This document shows positions 62,161-64,000 of a stretch of 64,000 bases of DNA, piece by piece. The stretch comes from Plectrocnemia conspersa (lineage: Eukaryota; Arthropoda; Insecta; Trichoptera; Polycentropodidae): positions 920,443 through 984,442 of the forward strand of contig VTFK01000094.1 in assembly GCA_009617715.1 (NCBI GenBank). The letters run 5' to 3'. Below the pieces are notes generated by a model. That model had not been told where the DNA came from. It was given only the letters and a program-made list of their open reading frames with translations, and did no database searches. The translations under genes were made by a program, and so were the position numbers. Numbering within the stretch: the first letter of the stretch is position 1; each line of letters begins with the position of its first letter.

Positions 62161-63749
62161 TTATTTGCATGACTAATGTCGTTTTATTCTGGCTTTATTG
62201 TTTTTTAGTATCTTTACCCTCATCAATGTGTAGCTCTAAATGCATCACATTTCCGAGAAGCTCAATATTCGTACTTATATGTAGCCTTGAGCTTGGTTTG
62301 ATTTATTGTTTCCTATTACAGACAACAATAGAAGTCAATAAGGCGGTCACACGCGCACGTATAGCCCATCCAAGATGTTAGCGCTCATCATCGTTGTGTT
62401 GTAAATAAGGGTGCATGTATGCATGCATACATAGTTTTCCGCGAATTTGTATACACCGATAGGAGAACTATACAAATACTAAATCAGGGCTGTTTTAAGG
62501 GTAGGGTGACCATACGTTGAAAATTGAATTAAAAATTATAATGTGTTATATTTTTATTATAAATTATTGTCATATTGTGGTATTTTGTAATCAATAAAAC
62601 AAACTATTGGTATTTAAAAAAATATTATATTGAACAGATATTCAACCTGGAGAGTGATACCAAAACTGCTCTCATGTTTTTGAGTTAAATATGTATATAA
62701 ATAAACAAAAAAAGTAAGAAAGTGATATTTTACACTTTCCTCAACAAATTAAATTAAAAAAAAGTAAAAATTAATTGCACTTATAATTTCACATGATCAC
62801 CCTATTATATTCTCTCACCAATACTATGACAATGAACGTTCATATCTTGGACGGACTATACATACGTATTTCTAAGAAAGCACTGGTTTCTGCTTCATTC
62901 GGTGACGAAATATTTTTAGTTCGCAAAACGACGGTTGAAAATCGTTGATTTAAATCAGACATTCGTTGCTAGAGTTAGTGGAAATTTTTTCAAAGTTGTT
63001 TATTTTCTATTATAATAATTGTTGAAACCAACAAGTTGACTACTAAAAATTAATTCACATAGCAACAACGAATAAATTTTTAGACAGTTGTTACAAATTG
63101 ATTAAATTTTTTGTAATTAATTATTTTCGCGTGTTTCTCATTAAAACACGTATCGTATTAATTATTTAGTATAAATATGGAGCAATTAAAATAAATAAAG
63201 GTCATTAACCAGTCGTCACAACGATACACTGCGTATTATATTGCTGTAGAATCCGCTTCAAGTATTCCTGCTTTCTACTACCATAGCGTGTCGTCCCCTG
63301 GAGGATGGACACTAAAATAATATTTATGTAAATTTAAATATTAATCAAAAATCTATACATACGTATTTTTCTTAAATAAATATCGATAAACGTGTAGAAA
63401 ATAAATGTTTGTAAGAGAAAGGGAAGATATTGAAGAACAACCGGCAGAATGCGAACAAATAGAATAAATTTAAAAGTAACAAATAGAGGAGAAAATAGGC
63501 AATAGCAATGAAATAGGACTAAATCTTTTTTCAAGATATCGTTTTATGGCCAGAGGTTGTATTTGATAAAATGATTATTTGTAAGTTAATAAACCGTGCA
63601 ATATTAGAGATATAACGTCACTGAAAGTAAAATATAAAGACAGAAATAAGACGTACTTTAGAAATATTTCAATATATATTTTTTTATTGTTTTAAATTTT
63701 TTTTGCTAGTAGTTAATTTTTCAGAAACTAGTAAATCTATTTCTATTTA
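62161..63749. other. Downstream of RTEL1; one MITE, otherwise nothing supported
   Basis: Contains the TA-flanked element at 62504-62802. The remainder is AT-rich without coding evidence up to the LTR-related sequence at 63750. Confidence 0.45.
62504..62802. mobile_element. MITE with GGGTGAyCAT terminal inverted repeats and TA flanks
   Basis: GGGTGACCAT at 62504 and its counterpart ATGATCACCC ending at 62802 form an inverted pair with one mismatch; TA sits immediately outside both ends. Length is 299 bp with no coding frame. TA flanks suggest a Tc1/mariner-type mobiliser; if TA belongs to the repeat instead, a hAT origin is possible. Confidence 0.5.
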
Positions 63750-64000
63750 TGGGGGCGAATATAGATTTGTTATGGCCAAAACTGGTCGGCGCAGAAGTAG
63801 CGGGGTTGTGACGGTTCTCTCTCTTCCGGCAAGCTTGTAAGGGTTCGGACGCGTGCCGTCGCGTCCCGCCCCATTCTAACCATGTAAACACCGTTAACCG
63901 TTCCACTGACAGACGCCGCCACCGACCACGTGACCCAGGAAGCACCCGGCGCCGCCACGCGCCTTCAGCGGGGAAGCCACCGAAGTGCTGCCGTAGACCG
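63750..64000 (+). mobile_element. Rearranged relative of the GC-rich LTR element, cut by window end
   Basis: 63750-63895 matches the LTR start (TGGGGGCGAATATAG to the GCCCCA region), including the CGGACGCG bases missing from the 5' LTR at 54251. At about 63910 it jumps into the interior sequence equivalent to about 54675-54755 (CCACGTGACCCAGGAAGCA). The LTR 3' half and the leader are thus deleted. It continues past the window. Confidence 0.7.

Noticed and set aside
1..64000. CRISPR arrays, operons or bacterial-type promoters
   Set aside because: No regularly spaced direct repeats with unique spacers; the window is a eukaryotic genome with spliced genes.

Overview
The window is a piece of an AT-rich arthropod nuclear genome, almost certainly an insect. 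The evidence is spliceosomal GT-AG introns from 70 bp to about 16 kb, a TATA plus TCAGT (arthropod-type initiator) promoter, eukaryotic RTEL1 and prefoldin 4 genes, and a dense mix of eukaryotic transposon remnants (SINE, non-LTR, Gypsy-like LTR, piggyBac-like, hAT-like and foldback elements). I cannot fix the order; a holometabolous insect is the best guess.

Layout. (1) About 1.7-46.4 kb, minus strand: one large gene whose ten coding exons I reassembled from splice signals and matching phases. It gives a continuous 499-residue reading frame for a single-pass, type II-like membrane protein. The cytoplasmic tail ends in a PPAY motif. The ectodomain has an acidic Ser/Asp tract, a Pro/Met-rich segment and a Gln/Pro-rich segment. 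The C terminus carries two overlapping R-x-K-R sites followed by an eight-residue tail with four alternating cysteines. I do not recognise the family. (2) Inside its 16-kb intron 6, on the opposite strand, lies an intronless gene for a 146-residue secreted, dibasic-rich protein with its own TATA/initiator promoter. (3) 46.4-54.2 kb: no coding gene seen, only repeats and possible 5' UTR or promoter sequence of the large gene. (4) 54.25-55.41 kb: a short GC-rich LTR retrotransposon with a target-site duplication; a rearranged relative starts at 63.75 kb and runs off the window. (5) 55.6-57.3 kb, minus: prefoldin subunit 4 in three exons, with foldback and inverted-repeat elements in its second intron. 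(6) 59.2-62.1 kb, plus: the RTEL1 helicase as one uninterrupted 964-codon frame.

The genes do not form a pathway. RTEL1 (telomere and recombination helicase) and prefoldin 4 (cytosolic co-chaperone) are divergently transcribed housekeeping genes about 1.9 kb apart. The novel material is the membrane protein with the releasable cysteine tail, the secreted protein nested in its intron, and several structured mobile elements, one of which (a hAT-like element) sits inside a SINE with a visible target duplication.
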